Shown here one piece after another: positions 24,118-35,612 of a stretch of 64,000 bases of DNA. Position 1 is the stretch's first letter. Every line of letters begins with the position of its first letter. The translations under genes were made by a program, and so were the position numbers. The stretch spans positions 66,827,020 through 66,891,019 of the forward strand of contig NC_092242.1 of NCBI RefSeq assembly GCF_036320965.1. The letters run 5' to 3'. Source of the stretch: Panulirus ornatus (lineage: Eukaryota > Arthropoda > Malacostraca > Decapoda > Palinuridae). The notes under the pieces were generated by a model. That model made no database searches and was not told the origin of the DNA. It was given only the letters and a program-made list of their open reading frames with translations.

Positions 24118-24183
24118 CTTCCTCCTCCTCCTCCTCTACCTCTCCTCCTCCTCTACCTCCTCCTGCTCCTACTCCCCCTCTCC
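24118..24183. repeat. (CTC)n-rich tract
   Basis: Imperfect ctcctcctcctctac units, about 22 triplets. Confidence 0.8.
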
Positions 24184-24205
24184 CTGGCTATCGACCGCTC
24201 CGTCA

Positions 24206-24243
<38 letters not shown>
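24206..24243. repeat. (AC)n microsatellite, 38 bp
   Basis: Perfect AC run. Confidence 0.96.
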
Positions 24244-24246
<3 letters not shown>

Positions 24247-24693
24247 CCTTGGAGCCTGCCTCACCCACGTTGGTATTGGGATTGGCGCCGAAAATTACCG
24301 CCACTCCCAGAAACCAGCCCCGCACCACGGGCGTTGGAAGCAGTGCGATATCATAAGGTTACTGGCGAGGCAGCTTATGGTCCAGGCTTTGGCCTCAGGT
24401 ACAGATGTATCAAGATAACAAGGACATAATAGAGAGATCAAGGCATCATCGGGATAAAGATATAAATACATATTTACATAGGGATAAACAGGAGGAAAAA
24501 CATGTTGGTGGAGAGATAATAAAGATATGAGAGCGGAAGGGAAATATTATACAGACTGGGATATCGTACATGATATCGTACACATATTTAGGGATTTGTG
24601 TGTTTTAGAGAAAAATAGGGAGAGCAAAAGAAGTGCTAAGAAAAGAGGGGAGTGTATGGGGTAGAGAAGAGAAAAAGATTCCTCAAGTTTTAA

Positions 24694-24785
24694 GGTAACA
24701 GAAGAGAGATAAAGGTTATATTCTGGGTAACAGAAGAGAGATAAAGGTTTTATTTTTGGGTAACAGAAGAGAGATAAAGGGTTGT
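24694..24785. repeat. 32/33-bp minisatellite, 3 copies
   Basis: ggtaacagaagagagataaa starts at 24694, 24726 and 24759. This 20-bp core is identical in all three; only the T-rich joint varies in length. Confidence 0.93.
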
Positions 24786-25242
24786 AGGTAGGTACTACCT
24801 TGAGGCGTTGAGGGTCAGATGAAGTCTGTACAGTTATAGAGTAAGAAATACGAGTGTGTGAAGTGTCAAGAAAGAATAGGAGAGATATTTGGTTAGAAAG
24901 TGAGAGATACAGAAATGATGAGGTCAAGGTGTCGTCTCTCTCAGTAACAAAAGGAAGCGAAAGGTTGTATTGAAGAGGTGCAGGCGAAGTGCGTTGGTTT
25001 TAGAGGGAAGAAGACTGAGAGATGTTCAAAGCGTCAGGCCAGTGAGATAAGAAAGCTAGTATATCACCTTCAGGAGGTAAGAGGATCAGGGGAATGTGGC
25101 TCGAGAACTGAATACTGTTAATGTAATATGTTCAGAACGACGTGTGCAACACGAACGACAAATGAGGAAGCGGTGTGGCAGATCAGAGTAATACGGACGG
25201 ATTTTTGTGATGAAATTCAGAATGAAGACACTTGTATAGCCT

Positions 25243-25345
25243 GATGAAGGGTATGGGGTCTGTGAAGGGCGTGGGGTCTGTGAAGGGCGTGGGTCTGTGA
25301 AGGGCGTGGGGCTTGTGAAGGGCGTGTGGTCTGTGAAGGGTCGTG
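25243..25345. repeat. 19-bp minisatellite, about 5.5 copies
   Basis: Unit gtctgtgaagggcgtgggg, with single-base length variants. The minus strand reads as a Pro-Phe-Thr-Asp/Pro-Ser-Gln-Thr pattern that changes frame, so it is not coding. Confidence 0.92.
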
Positions 25346-25452
25346 TTGCTAAGGGGGAGTGTACCAATTAGGGGCTTCCCTTGGGTTCAGAAGCATAGCA
25401 TAGCACTAGAAGACTGTTGTATATATCGCAGATTAAGGAATTTTTTTGTGGG

Positions 25453-25453
<1 letters not shown>

Positions 25454-25507
<54 letters not shown>
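25454..25507. repeat. (TA)n microsatellite, 54 bp
   Basis: Perfect TA run. Confidence 0.97.
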
Positions 25508-25508
<1 letters not shown>

Positions 25509-25797
25509 CAGGATTACAGTCCCTTTGAGCACCTCCAATCTCCAGAAGAGCTTGTGGTTACCTTGCTTCTGCGAGGAGCGCTACGAAAGACGTCCTGGGT
25601 TTGTATAGTAAATGGAAAACGATATTTAAGAAATGGGAATATGTGTACGGCAGGAATTTACGCTTTACACAGTTCTGGGCAGGCAATAGGATTACGCCAA
25701 AATAAAAAAAGTCTTAAAAAAATGAAATCCTCACGCCTCACCACTTTTTCGCAAAAAAGGGTGCCGCCTTTATAGTTCATAGCATGTTAAAAGAAAA

Positions 25798-25933
<136 letters not shown>

Positions 25934-25975
25934 AAGTAATGTGAATTCGAAAACTCCGAGCTGTTTTAAGTGCTT

Positions 25976-25980
<5 letters not shown>

Positions 25981-26047
<67 letters not shown>
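25981..26047. repeat. (AG)n microsatellite, 67 bp
   Basis: Perfect AG run 50 bp after the 133-bp TA tract. Confidence 0.97.
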
Positions 26048-26049
<2 letters not shown>

Positions 26050-26181
26050 ATGGTCTGAGGACCGAGTCTCTCCTTCAGTCGGTCATATCTAAATTCATCT
26101 TCTCCAGGACACTTCGTGTTGAAGACTTACAGGCCAGCTTAAGGCTTTCGGTTCATTCAGTGCCACTATAGCGAGGAGGTG

Positions 26182-26244
26182 TAAGGAAGGAAGGAAATGA
26201 AGGAAAGAAGGAAGGAAAGAAGGAAAGAAGGAAGGAAGGAAGGA
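26182..26244. repeat. (GGAA)n tetranucleotide, 63 bp
   Basis: Imperfect ggaa/agaa units. Confidence 0.92.
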
Positions 26245-26399
26245 GTTATACACATTTGTGATGTGTGATAACATGGTATGCAAGATACTAACCTGTTAAC
26301 AGGTGTCTGAGATACTGGGACATTTTTGTGTGCCTATCTTCCCTGTGGGGTTAAAGCATTTGAGGATGGACATACATGAAAGTTACGCTAATACAGGAA

Positions 26400-26510
26400 C
26401 CAGTACTGATAGTAACAAGGACAGCAACTTTCGTAGCAACATCCACAGCAAGGACAGCAACATGAGCAACAATAGCAAGAGCATCAGCTAGGACAACGAC
26501 ATCAGCAATA
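26400..26510. repeat. degenerate (AGCAAC)n-like tract
   Basis: Repeated agcaac/gacagc/atcagc triplet pairs. They keep open both a Ser/Asn/Lys frame on the plus strand and a Val/Ala/Leu frame on the minus strand (within 26351-26788). I regard both frames as repeat artefacts. Confidence 0.7.
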
Positions 26511-26519
26511 AGAACCGCC

Positions 26520-27740
26520 GTAAAATCTAGTTCCAGGAATGTTTGCAGACATGGCACAGTCGCTTCAGCGAATAAAAGAGAAGCATATTCCAGTCCTCGG
26601 GTCAAATGGGGCGAGAGAATATGGCTTAACAGCTGCAGCGAGAGTCCTGAGGTAACTATTGTGTTATCTCTGCGAGGAAAGCTCTTTAGCCGCTCTGGGA
26701 CCGAGACCAGTCCAGAAGTTATCTTTCCCCGTCTATTGATAGCCTGGAAGGCAGCGTTGTTGCTGTTCCTGGAACAGCCGGGCCGCAACTTTCATGCAGG
26801 GCACTCGGGGGTGATTAATTGTCAACTTGGCGGTGGGGGTAATGCATCTATTTGAGGTAGTGATGGGGGTGGTTTCCGGATTCCTCTGTTATAGGTGGTT
26901 GGACGGAGTTGGACGACTTCGGTCGAGTCCGTTAGTATTTCCCGACGGTGGGTATTTGTCGACAAAGTTCCAGGCCACAGAAAACGCGAGCGGAGAAGTA
27001 GTCTGAATGTTCTCCTTACTCGTCGTTACTTGTTTTCCAACGAATAGAGAAGGGTAGTGTGAATGCGTTCCCTACTCCTCCTTACCTATTTTTCCCATCT
27101 TCCAGAAGTAAAGGGATGTGTGGAGATGTCACGTATTCCATACCATTTCCCTCTGAAAAATGTAGGGAACAGGTAGGCACTGTCTCTTTGGTCCTATTGG
27201 ACTTCACTGGCAACGGAAGTAGAAGAGACGTTCCAGTATCATATTTTGTGTGATAGATTCGTGATGTCATTTTTTTTTTAAAAGGGTGTTTTAACATCCT
27301 CAAAACTTGCATCTACATAAATATCTATCACTTTTTTTTTTCCTTGATTAGAGTGACTCTCACGTCACTGGAAAACCTCACAACAATATATATTCACACG
27401 TCCCAGCTTTGTTCTTGATTGCTTAGCGTCTAGTTTCCGTGAAAATAAATAAAGAAAAAAGGAGAATAGATTTCCTTTAAAAACTCATTATGAGAAATAT
27501 TTTACATGCTGAATACAGATCTGGTGTTAAAATATCGTCTAGTCGTCTTGATGACATTCATTTAAGCTGTTAGATAAAGTCAATTACAAAATATTTTCTG
27601 CTCCTTTGCATCTTATTTACTGGTTATGTATCGGTAACTGAGAGCATTATGATATATTTTCCATGATTATTTCAAGTATAGAAGTGTTTGATTATCTTAT
27701 CTTTCAATTTTGAAACAAAAAGTTTTTGGAGCTATAAATG
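26520..27740. other. unique sequence, nothing recognised
   Basis: No repeat or gene identified. The stretch from about 27300 is AT-rich. Confidence 0.5.
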
Positions 27741-27752
27741 CCCCTAACTATT

Positions 27753-28141
27753 CAGGTTCGTATTTAGGGGAAATAACGCCTATAGCAAGCACTGAGATTG
27801 CGCCCCTGGCTTGATTATAAATGTACATATAGTGGATGTATATAAAAATATGTACAGAGTAATTATAAACCGTTGAAGAGTTAGGCCAAACTAAAATTCA
27901 TATAAACTCTTCAAGACTTATTTGATCAAAATTGTAACGCAGAAGCGTTAATGTAACTGATAGTAGCAGAATATTACTATAGATGAAAAGTAGGCGGGTT
28001 TTTTTTTCATCTCACAAAACCAAGCCGTTAAAAATGTCAATCGGGTAACATATGTCAAAAAACAGACCTGTTGAGTGGCGCCCTTCTTCATGTGGCGCCC
28101 AGGGCACCTACCCTACCTGCCATAACCTAGGTACGCCGCTG
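27753..28141. mobile_element. possible decayed MITE (non-autonomous DNA transposon)
   Basis: The left end caggttcgtatttaggg and the reverse complement of the right end, cagcggcgtacctaggt, agree at 11 of 17 positions, including CAG, CGTA and TAGG. Both sides continue with cGCCc-rich sequence (gcgcccctgg left; tggcgcccagg right). Termini of the CAGYGGCGTA...TAGG type are a well-known class of animal DNA transposon ends. No intact target-site duplication is visible and the 389-bp body has no coding potential. Confidence 0.4.
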
Positions 28142-28339
28142 CGTGGATGGGGCTCGAGTCATGTAGGTGTTGGAGTTAGTCTAGCCTTTGGAATTCACAG
28201 CGAATTTGAAGCTGTTGGTATTATTATGGTTATGAGGAGCAGAGTCATCATATGAGAAAAATGAGAGTCTTTGGAGATCGTTTGATTGGTCAATGACTAA
28301 GTGTAGGATGCGATTTAAAAAATATTAACCTGAAGCAGT

Positions 28340-28740
28340 TAATGTTGCTTTCTGGCTACAGTTCGATTGTAGGAGGTATTGGGAAGCAGCTATTTAAGTT
28401 TAGTGAGCTGGGTACAGCTGTTTCGCCAGAGGCCATTTCCCGAATTAAAGGCTTTAATTCGATACCAGGCCGGCTGGGCTGGCTGGCTCCGGTTCCCGCA
28501 CGGGAGGGTGGGGCAGAGCCTGGGGTGAGGAGAATGATACATACTCCCTTGTATTTTCGAGCCCCTCGCTCCAGCAGGTCTTTGATGTCTGGGGAAACAG
28601 CCGAAAGCATGTTTTAAAAACTTGCGGGGGTTGGCTGCCTGGCCCGCTCGGTCGGTGGGCGAGAGCGAAGGCGTCTTCCACTATTTTTCCAGCCGTCTGG
28701 AACTGCCGGGCACTTAGGTGGTCTTACGAGTTTGCTGCCT
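28340..28740. other. GC-richer block with overlapping open frames
   Basis: More GC- and CpG-rich than its surroundings (ggccggctgggctggctggc, ctcggtcggtgggcgagagc). Open frames of 75-91 codons overlap on both strands. No domain recognised. Could be a small promoter-like or exon-like island or just a compositional patch. Confidence 0.25.
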
Positions 28741-28998
28741 TACTTTGCTTCCTCCCTCCCCCAACACCCACACGAGAGATTCCTGAATGACAAAATGTTA
28801 AAAAGGGATGTTCTTACTGGCGGCTTCCGATGATGACTCCGTTTGATTACGCAATCATTTTTGTCCTCACTTCTCTATGATTAATATGTTCATCTGGATG
28901 ATTTTTTTTTCTACATTCTGTGAGTATTAATTCTTACTGATGAACTGAAAGAAATTCTCTCAAGGGCTCATCATCATCATCGACTTAGTTGAATGGAG

Positions 28999-29007
28999 AC
29001 TCTCTCT

Positions 29008-29096
<89 letters not shown>

Positions 29097-29103
29097 TCTC
29101 TCT
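28999..29103. repeat. (CT)n microsatellite, 105 bp
   Basis: CT run with single interruptions near 29010 (cctt) and 29084 (tgtc). Confidence 0.97.
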
Positions 29104-29592
29104 TTGACCAACATTCCTCACACCCCTCTTGCATGCTCAGTCCCCCCCTGATGACTCGACGCATTATTCACTCCAATCTTCCTCCTCCTCTCATGTAGAA
29201 GTCACGTGTGAAAGAAAAAGAAAATCCCTCCGTCATTCACTTCGTTCTGAGAGACAGATCCATTCGTAACCCCAAGCCCAGAGTTTGAACCTTCACCTTT
29301 TAACCTCCAGCTGTTGATCACCTCCTCGAGAATCCGAGTCAAACAAGGAACGAACAGCTAAGATACCCCTCTCTCCATACCAGTCACTGTGTGAGACCCT
29401 CAAACCCTCCCGCTCTCCTACCTGTATGAAACATATTTGCATATGGAGCCATATGCCTCAACCCCTCCTATGATCTTAATGTTATTATCCATTTTCCTTT
29501 TATCCAACAGTGTTACACAAAACTCGATTTGGGCGTTTGACAGAATGTCAGGAATGTTATCTCTTGTGATCTTCAACCAGCGTCTGTATGGT

Positions 29593-29593
<1 letters not shown>

Positions 29594-29639
<46 letters not shown>
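29594..29639. repeat. (AC)n microsatellite, 46 bp
   Basis: Perfect AC run. Confidence 0.97.
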
Positions 29640-29643
<4 letters not shown>

Positions 29644-29939
29644 TTCAGAGTAAAACATTTGTTAGGGGGATATAATGAATTTGTTCTGGGGGGGAATGAT
29701 GAATATATTTTTATGGGGAAATAATGCATAAACCCATTGACATGTAAATGTGCGTCATCCCGGGTTACAGCAGCCTCACACACGAACCAAAGGTCTATGA
29801 ATTTAAATTCAGATATGCCCCGTTTCCCATCGCGGCCTGACAGCGCCGCGACCATCTCTCGTGGAGCTGCTGTTGGAGAAGGACTTCGAATATCGAAGAC
29901 ACAGAACACCTAACTCCTTAGTTGTTCATTTGTTTTTAT

Positions 29940-30366
29940 TGATGATAGTGATGGTGATAATCACTAGGATTATAAGAATTATGATAAAGATGATGATGAT
30001 GATGCTAATAATCATTATCATTATCATCATTTCATTGTTCTTTTATACATAATGATGATAATGATAATGGTAATCATCATGATAACAGTAATGATAATCA
30101 TGATAATCATAATGATAACAGTAATGATAATCATGATAATCATAATGATAACAGTAATGATCATAATGATTACAATGATAATAATGATAAATGATAATAA
30201 TCACAGTAACAATAATGATATTGATTATACTATTAATGATAAGATTAATGTTAATGATAACAATAATGATAAATGATTACAATTATAGTAACAATAATGA
30301 TAATGATTATGCGATTAATGTTAATGATAACAATAATGATAAATGATGATAATGATAACAATAATA
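29940..30366. repeat. (GAT/AAT)n field with nested 33-bp and 70/82-bp repeats
   Basis: A 427-bp field of gat/aat/cat triplets with higher-order structure. A 33-bp unit (catgataatcataatgata...) repeats about three times at 30088-30170. A longer unit beginning gataaatgat starts at 30186, 30268 and 30338. The last interval is 12 bp shorter because tattaatgataa-type sequence is missing. Confidence 0.88.
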
Positions 30367-30602
30367 CTCATGATCATTCACGTTGTGTGTGACCTCACGT
30401 CTCCTAGCGACGAACCACTGCATACATCCTTCCTTATTGGGCGACCACGTCCTCCACGGCTGAACGGGGCTGTTCACCCAAGGAGAACCTTCGTCAGACA
30501 TGAATTTTACTTCACCTTCGACCCCGCCTCTTTCTCCTCCTACACCCACAAAATAACTTTTTTCCTTCAAACGAATAACGTTATCTAATAACCCACGCTC
30601 TC

Positions 30603-30608
30603 GTGTAT

Positions 30609-30654
<46 letters not shown>
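30603..30654. repeat. (GT)n microsatellite, 52 bp
   Basis: GT run with two TA interruptions at its left end. Confidence 0.96.
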
Positions 30655-30655
<1 letters not shown>

Positions 30656-30874
30656 TTTGCTACTCTTACGCGTCAGGGTCATTTAAACTGTTTCCCTTTT
30701 CTGTGTGAGGAGCGCCACTCGTACTCGAGTGAACTGCCCCATGAGGGTCCTCCACATCACACCCTCTTATAAGATTTCAAAAGCGACAGAGCGAGTGAGT
30801 CGCCCCATCACACGCAATAGAGGCAACACGTTTTCTCTGTATGATTGTACAGCTAATGTAGCTGCTACACTATA

Positions 30875-30909
30875 TGTATGTGTGTATGTGTGTGTGTGTG
30901 TGTGTGTGG
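30875..30909. repeat. (TG)n microsatellite, 35 bp
   Basis: Begins tatatgtatgtg and becomes pure TG. Confidence 0.92.
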
Positions 30910-31222
30910 GTTCATTCTCTTGTGGTGCCTAGTATCATTGTCAATACTTGCCTGTCAGTTTTTCCACTAATAGATAGCATATTCCAACAGTTAGGAATAT
31001 TCCATACATGTACAGCATTAACAAGTATTGCCTAAATCATTTTATGTTTTACAATGAGAAATAGTGGGACTATTTTTCCCATTACAGTGACGTGAATGTA
31101 TGGGGGTCTATTATTATTGTTTTAAGTCGAAGACTGAACTAGCTAGAGTGTAAGAATATTTACCTGTATCATGTAGAAAACATGATTCATTTATATTTCA
31201 TTGCAATATTTGTCTCTCAGGA

Positions 31223-31225
<3 letters not shown>

Positions 31226-31303
<78 letters not shown>
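31226..31303. repeat. (TA)n microsatellite, 78 bp
   Basis: Perfect TA run. Confidence 0.97.
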
Positions 31304-31305
<2 letters not shown>

Positions 31306-31879
31306 TAAACAGTTACGTGATCTAACTCCGTCAGAGCTGCGTTCCATGGACAAGATGCTTTCTGTTTTGTTCCCTTCCATGAGTCAAATCAGTAGTTAGA
31401 GAGCCTTTCCTTGAGGAGTCCATTGAGGGAACTGGAAACGAGAGGATATATGAAACAATGTTACGTACCGAAAACAAAAGCACAACGACTTACATATAGA
31501 TTAGTATGCACTTCCAAGAGGCGTATGCCGAACTGGAACTAGGCCTCCCCCCACATTTCATATCACCATGCTTTGCCTTCGTCTAAGTTGGGGAAAGGGA
31601 AGTTCCCTCAATAGGCTAAGCTCTCTCCCAACATCGATGACAATGTAACCTTGGGGGTCTAGTGTGGGGGAACTTTGGTATTGTTGGTGAAGCCGGGAAG
31701 GCCAGAGTTCCTCCATCGCCGCTTGTGTCCGACACCAAACTATCGCATCCCTCTATCGCCCGCTGATCTGGTGCCATCCTCTGTGTTGAACTGCCCATGT
31801 GGCAACCATGATCCGTTAATGTCTTTCGTCTGTCTGTCCTTCTGTCTGTCTCTCGGCTCGTTCTCGGACAGATATATCC

Positions 31880-32200
31880 GTCCTCACAAGACCCTCGTCT
31901 TCAGTAAAATGGGTTCACGATTAATTTGCACATCTAAACCCCTATCTCCACACGGCCTTATCTTCACATGCCCTTGTCTTCACATGCCCATGTCTTCCCA
32001 TACCCTTACCTTTACTAAGGTGGGTTCGTGGCCGGCCGAACCTATACTGGAATGTTTTCTGTTCATCACAATCATCTTCACTACACCCTCATCTTCCCTC
32101 CAGAGGCCATCATCAGTACAACCTAACTGCACCCTCATCTTCACAGTTGTGGTTATCATCACTACACCCTTAAGGGCACCGACCTTTAACCTAATCAGTA
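31880..32200. repeat. degenerate array, period about 16-18 bp
   Basis: ccttatcttcacatgc, cccttgtcttcacatg, cccatgtcttcccata and later caccctcatcttcac-type units recur. Clearest at about 31950-32010 (16-bp spacing), decaying toward both sides. Confidence 0.6.
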
Positions 32201-32249
32201 AGGGTGAGGTCAAAGGTTAGATTTTACCACAGATACGCAGAAAGAGAGA

Positions 32250-32250
<1 letters not shown>

Positions 32251-32283
<33 letters not shown>
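32251..32283. repeat. (AC)n microsatellite, 33 bp
   Basis: Perfect AC run preceded by gagagag. Confidence 0.96.
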
Positions 32284-32286
<3 letters not shown>

Positions 32287-32334
32287 CACCGTCATTGGTA
32301 TATAGATTGTTATCAGTGTACCAACAATTAGTAA

Positions 32335-32500
32335 AATCATTTTCATTATTATCCTTATTATCTTCTTTATTGTTAATGATTTTATTGTCATATTCATCAC
32401 TATCATTGTCATTCGTATTATCTTATCTATTGTTATAATCTTTATTGTTATGTTCATCATTTTTATCATCATAATTATCATCAGTACAATGCTCTTATTT
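32335..32500. repeat. degenerate (ATT/ATC)n field
   Basis: attatc, attgtt and catcatt triplets. Reverse-complement class of the 29940 field. Confidence 0.75.
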
Positions 32501-32599
32501 TGATTATTTTTCGTTATCTTTTTAGGGAATATTTCAACTGCAATCCGATGGCATGAAAGCAGAGGAAGAAAGAAATAAGACTCTAAAGGTATTTCATGA

Positions 32600-33320
32600 T
32601 TGACGTCATTTCATTACGTTGGTTGGTCTTGTTGATTTCATCATGTTCTTTTGTTCTCCATCCTTCATGTCGCCATGTTACACCTTCACTAAGGTTCCCC
32701 ACACTTCATGTCGCCATGTTGTACCTTCATCCTCAACGTTCATATAGATATCTTTTTCTTTTTTCATTTTTTCTTTCTTGATTTGTCTATATTGAATCTA
32801 ACATCACCATGCCTTTGGGAAGTTCTGACGTCGTTCATCATCTCTGCTGCTTTCACCGAGCGCTGACATCGCCCGTGTTCATACGTAAAGAATTCATGAC
32901 ATCGGAGTCCATGTTTTTTTTTTTTCTTTTTACCGGATGACCTCGTACCATTTTCTGTTTCAAGCCACGTCTGTCGTTTGACACCAGACCAAACCATGTT
33001 TCCTTTACGTCACCATAACATAAGCCTAGGTGGATGTAACGTCCCTACTTTCCCCCTCACTTAACCATACTTTTACTTAGATAATTTCACGTAGTGTTTT
33101 CATTTCTTGTTGCCATGTCACCACCATGCTAAATCCTTGACTTGAAAGTAGACTCCATGACTTCATATGACGTTATGACGTCTTACCTTGATTGATATCA
33201 GCGCATGACATCACCACATCATGTCTCTTGACCACGTCATATATCTAGATGACATCACCTCGTCATACACGCACTTGACATCAGAATCTCGTGACTTCCT
33301 TGATGTCAGGGTTACCTACC
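32600..33320. repeat. decayed array rich in TGACATCA / TGACGTCA-like motifs
   Basis: Near-duplicates such as cttcatgtcgccatgtt (about 32666, 32706) pass into a series of tgacatcacc, tgaccacgtca and tgacatcag boxes between 33206 and 33310, spaced about 21-26 bp. tgacgtcatt occurs at about 32602 and atgacgtcttac near 33175. Looks like an old minisatellite. The boxes resemble bZIP/CRE sites but function is only conjecture. Confidence 0.5.
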
Positions 33321-33665
33321 CATCAATTGAGTTTATCATTAAAAAGCCTTCGCTTCAAGTTACAACAGTGTGCTTTCATTGGAAGTCACATACCCTTCTT
33401 GGCCACTCCATAACAGATTCTGACATTCAACCCACTCCCCTACCTACCATACATACACTGGTACCACCATACTTCCACACGATACATTTACTTAACCATG
33501 ACATCTGCCGCTGAGCTGTGGTCTCGAAGGCTATGCCATCACTGGCATATGACGCCAACAGCTCAGTGTGTTAACCCCAAGAGCCCCCAAGCAAGCCACC
33601 ATAGCAGCAGCATCTCTAAGGCTGAAAGACTGTAAGTGGAGACGTTAAGGGGGATGTATCCATTC

Positions 33666-33668
<3 letters not shown>

Positions 33669-33702
<34 letters not shown>
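33669..33702. repeat. (GT)n microsatellite, 34 bp
   Basis: Perfect GT run. Confidence 0.96.
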
Positions 33703-33704
<2 letters not shown>

Positions 33705-34020
33705 ACTTGATGATGATGTGCGAGAGCAAGTCAAGTTTTATCATCACGTCTTGATGAGCCTGGGGTGTTTTATGAACCCACTGACTAAGCATAGAGTTGA
33801 TCATGATGACCTTTGAGGCTGGTGGCTGGAGGTTTGATTCAGAACGGGAGGGTCGACTCCGAGACTGGCCAGAATTTCTGCTGTTGGTGCGTCGCGCTAC
33901 TCAAGCTGTTGCTGGCTTGAGGAGCTGTTTGTTGCTTCGTGCTCGTATATCTTCAAAATGAGGGAGCAAGGCCAAGGCTTAGTGCCCTGTGTACACGCGT
34001 CTTATGTTCCTTAGGATTAG

Positions 34021-34152
34021 GTAGATGCGGACAAACACGAGCTGGAGACATGATGTCTGTCTCAGTGGATGGCAGGAGACTCGCCTGTAGATGCGGACAA
34101 ACACGAGCTGGAGACATGATGTCTGTCTCAGTGGATGGCAGGAGACTCGCCT
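34021..34152. repeat. exact 66-bp tandem duplication
   Basis: 34021-34086 and 34087-34152 are identical at every base (starts gtagatgcggacaaacacga, ends gactcgcct). A third copy begins with only gtaga. 66 is a multiple of three, so the 22-residue read-through is duplicated in frame on both strands, but neither frame resembles a known protein. Zero divergence implies a recent event or an assembly artefact. Confidence 0.97.
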
Positions 34153-34264
34153 GTAGACGTTGAGAAGAAAAAAAAAAAAGAGGAAAGAAAATACGCTCGC
34201 GACGGTGTCACATATTTCCTTGAGACGTTCTGATCTGTTTTTCTCCTCTGTTTCAGAGCAATAT

Positions 34265-34266
<2 letters not shown>

Positions 34267-34310
<44 letters not shown>
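34267..34310. repeat. (AC)n microsatellite, 44 bp
   Basis: Perfect AC run; a short (CCCT)n follows at about 34348-34370. Confidence 0.96.
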
Positions 34311-34317
<7 letters not shown>

Positions 34318-35308
34318 TACATACCATTTTGGATGCAAATGACACCCCTTCCCTCCCTCCCTCCCTCTCAAACCTAATCCTAGCATTCCCCACGTTATGT
34401 ACACCATTATGACCTCCCAACATCTTTTGTTTTTCTTGGCTTTAAAACTCCAACATAACTCACTCTCAGCCAAGTTAATGACATTCCTCACAGTATCATA
34501 TATTTTTTTTTTCTCAGTCTGCATACACCACTACATTCCCCAGATTTTGAAAACTTGCCGATGCATAACTTTTCACATTGCACTCCCTCGTCAAACTGTA
34601 GAATCATAGTCTGCAGCTTACTTTCGAATCCGTCTTTTAAGGATACGCCTACGCCACCTTCAAAGACACACCCTAACTATGCCAGTGCAGATCCTCTTAC
34701 TCTTCTCTCACTCATAACTTTACCCTGAGAAAGTTTGCAAAAGTATATTCTTTTCTCCCACTAGATCAGGAACCTTGACTAGATAACTTGTGATCTAGTC
34801 ACGTTTTCTTCATATACTCCTCATCTTCATGGCTTCGTCTACTGATTTTCATCTGTACTATCGAGTTGACGGTGGTTTACATCCATATCGTAGTCTGATT
34901 AATTCCCCAGTTTAAGTCTTGCCCTAATACTGCTGCTTTTAAATTTCATTAGCTTCCCCACAGCCCTGAAGCTACGTAAGATCACTCTCAGACAATGCCA
35001 TTTCGTCATATCTGTTATCATCTCTCTCGACTCATTTCTTTCAGCTGTTTCAGGATGATCTTGCGAAGGTAACCTTACAGAGCTAACCTATATGTAAATG
35101 AAACGTATGACCTCATACGTAATGATACCGTACTGTTTGCATCATCACATGTCTTCTGAAGTCGCAGACTCTGCATCCATTCTCTTCGTTCTCCCCAACT
35201 TTTCCCACCCCGTCATTGAGGGCGATAGTATACCTCTAATCAAAGCCTTCTTGCCTTTGGAAACCCATTTCCTCCTTCACCTGTGAAGGTTTCAATCCTT
35301 CTTGTGAC

Positions 35309-35560
35309 TCAGATCATTTCACAATCCTTACCAGATACTTTGGTAACGACGTTCAGAAGACATTTTTCTCCACATTTCTTAACAGTTATTTTCACTCTGT
35401 CTTTATGTTGTGGGACAGTTATTGCCTTCATCCACATGGCAGGCACGAGACCACTTTGCATTTTTCCAGGATCACGTAACAGCAGTGTCGCTTCCAGTTT
35501 TCCATACCCCCAACTTTTCCATTCTTGAGGAGCAATATTGTTTTTCTTATATCCTCCTTT
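35309..35560 (-). mobile_element. decayed LINE reverse-transcriptase fragment
   Basis: The minus-strand frame (35608 down to 35309) reads ...GLVPAMWMKAITVPQHKD... then KKCGEKCLLNVVTKVSGK. This fits the RT block seen in arthropod non-LTR elements as W-MKA-I-VP-(x)K-GD, then C-(N)YRGISLL-(x)V-GKV, with GEKCLLNVV in the place of YRGISLLSVV. The frame stops at 35311 (CEMI*). The sequence beyond, RRIETFTGEGGNGF, may continue it. Very diverged, and its boundaries are unknown. It is unlikely to be the same copy as the relic at 14575, which covers a different domain on the other strand. Confidence 0.5.
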
Positions 35561-35612
35561 GTAAGGTCTTTCGCATACATACATTTCTTCTTCTCTTTCC
35601 CTTTTCACTCAT

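Noticed and set aside
26351..26788. 145-codon minus frame with Val/Ala/Leu repeats
   Set aside because: Arises from the degenerate AGCAAC tract; the remainder has no domain.
31412..31440. gaggagtccattgagggaactggaaacg, loosely like the dispersed repeat
   Set aside because: Only aggagtccat and ctggaa agree; too weak to call a seventh copy.
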